Assembly: GCA_026770575.1 (NCBI GenBank)
Contig: MU657825.1
Location: 4,305-23,403 of the forward strand
Length of the DNA: 19,099 nucleotides
From: Pelagophyceae sp. CCMP2097
Taxonomy: Eukaryota > Sar > Pelagophyceae
Direction of reading: 5' to 3'
Of this stretch, positions 16,876 through 19,099 are shown in pieces. The translations under genes were made by a program, and so were the position numbers. A model generated the notes under the pieces. The model made no database searches. It had not been told where the DNA came from and was given only the letters and a program-made list of their open reading frames with translations. The first letter of the stretch is position 1; each line of letters opens with the position of its first letter.

Positions 16876-18054
16876 TTAATACAAGCAATATGAGTTATTT
16901 GAAACCAATTCCGCGTGTAGTGTCTGTAAATCCTTCTGAGATTCAACTAAAATTGGTGTTCGCTTTTGGGAAACACACACATCAGGTTTCATTTCAACAT
17001 GATTAATTCGTGTATTAATGAAGTGGAAAGAACACTCCGCGCGTCCCCCACATTTTACTTCAATATACTTAGAAGACTTCTTCTCGAATGGTAATTCTAT
17101 GGTTATATTACAACGAATCGTATCGCATACATGTTGTAATTCGCTCTCAGGAATTCCATTTGTATATATTATCGAAAAATCATTACATTTCTTTACAATT
17201 CTCTCGTACTTCGCCAACGCGGAAGGCTTGGACGATTTCTTTCCGAGTAATTTATTTGATATTTTCTGTGAGTTGGATTTTTCGACTAAATTATTTTTCT
17301 GTATTTTTTCAACCGCCCAAGCTTTAATAGGATTAAACATACAGTGACTTACACCATCAGCGAATTCCTGAACCACAAAATTACGGGGTACATCTTCGTA
17401 TTCGGACAGTGTCACCATGCCGTTCATACTCGTGATTGCATATATAGAATCAATTTTCCAGAATGAAACCCATTGATCCCAGAACCGCTTGAAAGCACCT
17501 CGACTTTCTGGAATTCTGATGACCTGAGAAACATGATAATATTTGCCATCAAGAGATTTAAAGGTCGCTTGGATCACCCTTCCAGCAAACGACCGAATAA
17601 TTTGCTGGAAGGCAGATAATCCAATAAAGTCAGTCTGGATGGTTTGAACAGTCTGCGTATTATTTCGTACAAATGAACTTAATACACGTCTGCGCTTTAA
17701 AATTTTTTCTGTTCGCAATTGCTTTTCTTTTTTGATTTTTGTTTCAATAATTTTTTTATTTTTTTTTATTACACTCGGTTTGATTTCAAGCGCATTTTTC
17801 TTGAACACACTCGTTGCCGCACGAAATCTTCCAGTCGCAGGTACAAAGACCTGTACGCCAAACGTTGGCAGGTAATTACCACGTCGCGCTTCGGCTGCTA
17901 CACGTTTTTTATATACTTTGGTCATCTCTGAACCGGAGACTCGAATTTTAGGAAATTGTTGTTTAAACACTGACAGGTCAAGAATAGGGTTGATTCCATA
18001 ATTGTTACTTGCCATACTATTAGAACTATATAATTTTTTGTCAAATGAACTCAT
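16876..18054 (-). CDS. N-terminal part of the replication protein, 392 aa
   Basis: ATG at 18054, 56 bases inside the right TIR. The frame stops at TAA (16876-16878), but the same frame is open right through to the PolB-like part, whose ATG at 16842 is only 11 codons on. The intervening codons (…NANGISQIN) look coding, so this is probably the N-terminal region of one protein of about 1175 residues. Residues 85-125 are strongly basic. Residues 150-235 and 300-360 look folded (FAGRVIQATFKSLDGKYYHV; FHFINTRINHVE), but I recognise no exonuclease, primase or integrase motifs. It could be a DNA-binding or terminal-protein-like region. If translated separately it would be a stand-alone unknown protein. 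Confidence 0.6.
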   Translation of the reverse strand: MSSFDKKLYSSNSMASNNYGINPILDLSVFKQQFPKIRVSGSEMTKVYKKRVAAEARRGNYLPTFGVQVFVPATGRFRAATSVFKKNALEIKPSVIKKNKKIIETKIKKEKQLRTEKILKRRRVLSSFVRNNTQTVQTIQTDFIGLSAFQQIIRSFAGRVIQATFKSLDGKYYHVSQVIRIPESRGAFKRFWDQWVSFWKIDSIYAITSMNGMVTLSEYEDVPRNFVVQEFADGVSHCMFNPIKAWAVEKIQKNNLVEKSNSQKISNKLLGKKSSKPSALAKYERIVKKCNDFSIIYTNGIPESELQHVCDTIRCNITIELPFEKKSSKYIEVKCGGRAECSFHFINTRINHVEMKPDVCVSQKRTPILVESQKDLQTLHAELVSNNSYCLY

Positions 18055-18109
18055 TCTTTAAAATAATTATTATGCTTCTGTACATAGTTGGTTTTGTCAC
18101 ATCATTTTT

Positions 18110-18823
18110 ATCTTTTATCAAAAAACATTTGTATTGCATTTGTATTATTTTATAACTTTTCTATTCTATCTCGACGCTGTTTAAATGACACATGTCTCAT
18201 TTCTTGAAGAAAAAAATGAAAATTTTGGATATATTTTCATATAAATTTGTGTGAATTTGTGTGAATTTAATTAAAGCAATTAAAGCAATTAAAGCAATTA
18301 AAGCAATTAAAGCAATGCGTTAAGATCCATATAGATCCTTTAAGATCCTAAGCCTTCACCTTAGAGAATCAAATCCTATATTCTCAAAATGTTTTTTCTC
18401 TTTTTAAATGTCTGTTTTATTTTTGAAGTTTTTGGAAAGGAGAACTCCGAAAATCTCTAAGGGGAACTGCGCGGGTTTTACGGAAAATTCCAAAAATTCA
18501 AAAAATTCCAAAAATTCAAAAAAAAATCTAAAAATTCTAAAAATTCTAAAAATTCAAATCTTCAAAATTGGAAAACTTCAAAACTTCAAAAAACTTAAAA
18601 TCTTAAAATCCAAAATTCTTAAAATCCAAAATTCTTAAAATCCAAAATTCTTAAATTTCAAAATCTTCAAAATCTTAAAATCTTAAAATCTTAAAATCAC
18701 GATCAGCAACTTAAATCTAAACGCCAAAACTTCAAAATCACAATAAGCAACTTGAATCCAAATGCGATGGATTAGATATTTACAATTTACAAATAAAAAA
18801 GTCCCGCATCACCCCGGGGGGGG
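18110..18823 (-). repeat. right terminal inverted repeat of the viral element
   Basis: Inverted copy of 3089-3794, ending in GGGGTGAT-complement and CCCCGGGGGGGG. It contains one more 8-bp GATTTTAA-type unit than the left copy (around 18680) and the mirrored low-complexity and GGATC tracts. The region 3795-4270 of the left end is absent here, yet the next 17 bases on this side (AGATAAAAATGATGTGA, read outside-in) reappear at 4265-4281 on the left. The replication gene starts just inside. Confidence 0.95.
18269..18313 (-). repeat. five tandem 9-bp repeats in the right TIR
   Basis: Mirror image of 3591-3635: five perfect AATTAAAGC units (GCTTTAATT on the other strand). The identical copy number in both TIRs suggests recent homogenisation or recent insertion. 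Confidence 0.9.
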
Positions 18824-19099
18824 TCAACAACAAGACCGGAATTATCACGGAGTCTTATTTTGCTAAGGGCCGACGAAACTGAACTTTTCGCGCGGTCCAA
18901 AACTGTCTTCCATAACTGCTTCCGCTTAGAGGGGTCTTTGGATAACTCAACGAGTTTGTTGTGCTGGAGATTCATGAACTTAAGGTGGGCCGCTCTAGAC
19001 TGGTATTTCATAGATGCCCTGAGGTCGAGGAGCTTGAGGTGGGTCTCGGTGTTGTAAACCCCACGATCAGAGTCAAAGTTCTTGAGGCGATTGACTTCT
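18824..19099 (-). pseudogene. LINE reverse-transcriptase protein, upstream part (partial)
   Basis: The minus-strand frame is open from the window end to the element edge, where it reads …SALSKIRLRDNSGLVVD. This is the linker before the reverse-transcriptase fingers found in many LINE ORF2 proteins (…D.xG.LVxD…). The sequence upstream in the protein is helical and charged (LVELSKDPSKRKQLWKTVLD). The frame resumes at 3088. Composition is GC-rich like 665-3088, unlike the inserted element. The gene continues beyond the window. Confidence 0.75.

Larger units (their letters stand above)
3089..18823. mobile_element. Polinton-like virus (PLV) type element with long TIRs
   Basis: The element is bounded by TIRs of about 710 bp with tips CCCCCCCCGGGGTGAT. 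It encodes a double jelly-roll capsid protein, a penton-like protein, an FtsK/HerA-type packaging ATPase, a collagen-like fibre, a class 3 lipase and a PolB-like/SF1 helicase/GIY-YIG fusion. This combination, the size and the TIRs are characteristic of Polinton-like viruses. Base composition drops sharply to AT-rich inside it. It sits in the middle of a LINE reading frame. No clear target-site duplication is visible: the left flank ends GAGTCATA and the right starts TCAACAAC. No integrase was found. Multiple stops and frameshifts suggest a degenerate copy. Confidence 0.85.

Noticed and set aside
15316..16878. Full reassignment of TAA/TAG to sense codons
   Set aside because: Not adopted as the main reading because several genes terminate sensibly at TAA and long frames use only CAA/CAG for Gln. 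Kept as a finding to test.
16876..18054. Possible integrase or recombinase in the unknown N-terminal segment
   Set aside because: No DDE spacing, zinc-binding HHCC or tyrosine recombinase R-H-R-Y pattern could be seen.

Overview
The window is a piece of eukaryotic genome. A GC-rich host retrotransposon of the non-LTR (LINE) class has been split by a 15.7 kb AT-rich virus-like element. The host species cannot be named. The gene set points to a unicellular eukaryote, because Polinton-like viruses (PLVs) are mainly known from protists and algae, but this is an inference.

Layout: 1-631 is GC-rich host DNA with no convincing gene. 632-3088 is the 3' part of a LINE on the minus strand, with reverse transcriptase, a C-terminal zinc knuckle and an (ATT)n tail. 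3089-18823 is the inserted element, bounded by terminal inverted repeats (TIRs) of about 710 bp that end in C8GGGG. 18824-19099 is the upstream part of the same LINE frame, running off the window.

The element has the gene set of a Polinton-like virus. Its virion module is a double jelly-roll major capsid protein (8463-9819), a penton-like minor capsid protein (10047-10888), a packaging ATPase (12015-12743) and a very large collagen-like fibre region (4854-8426). A class 3 lipase lies on the opposite strand (10932-11510). Its replication module is one long minus-strand reading frame (14528-18054) that carries a PolB-like palm, an SF1 Pif1/RecD-like helicase and a C-terminal GIY-YIG nuclease. 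A second GIY-YIG (T5orf172-like) protein lies next to it (13016-14239). Several small genes have no recognisable function. I found no integrase, transposase or adenain-type protease. Apart from the lipase and two small genes near the left TIR, everything is on the minus strand.

The copy looks damaged, or is read in an unusual way. Six TAA/TAG codons interrupt otherwise continuous frames, several of them inside conserved domains, and no TGA does so. Frames also jump by one base at several A/T runs. The TIRs differ by about 1%, which fits a modestly old, decaying insertion. Homopolymer sequencing error, programmed frameshifting and stop-codon recoding remain testable alternatives. Many genes are therefore given as gene spans with the break positions noted rather than as clean ORFs.
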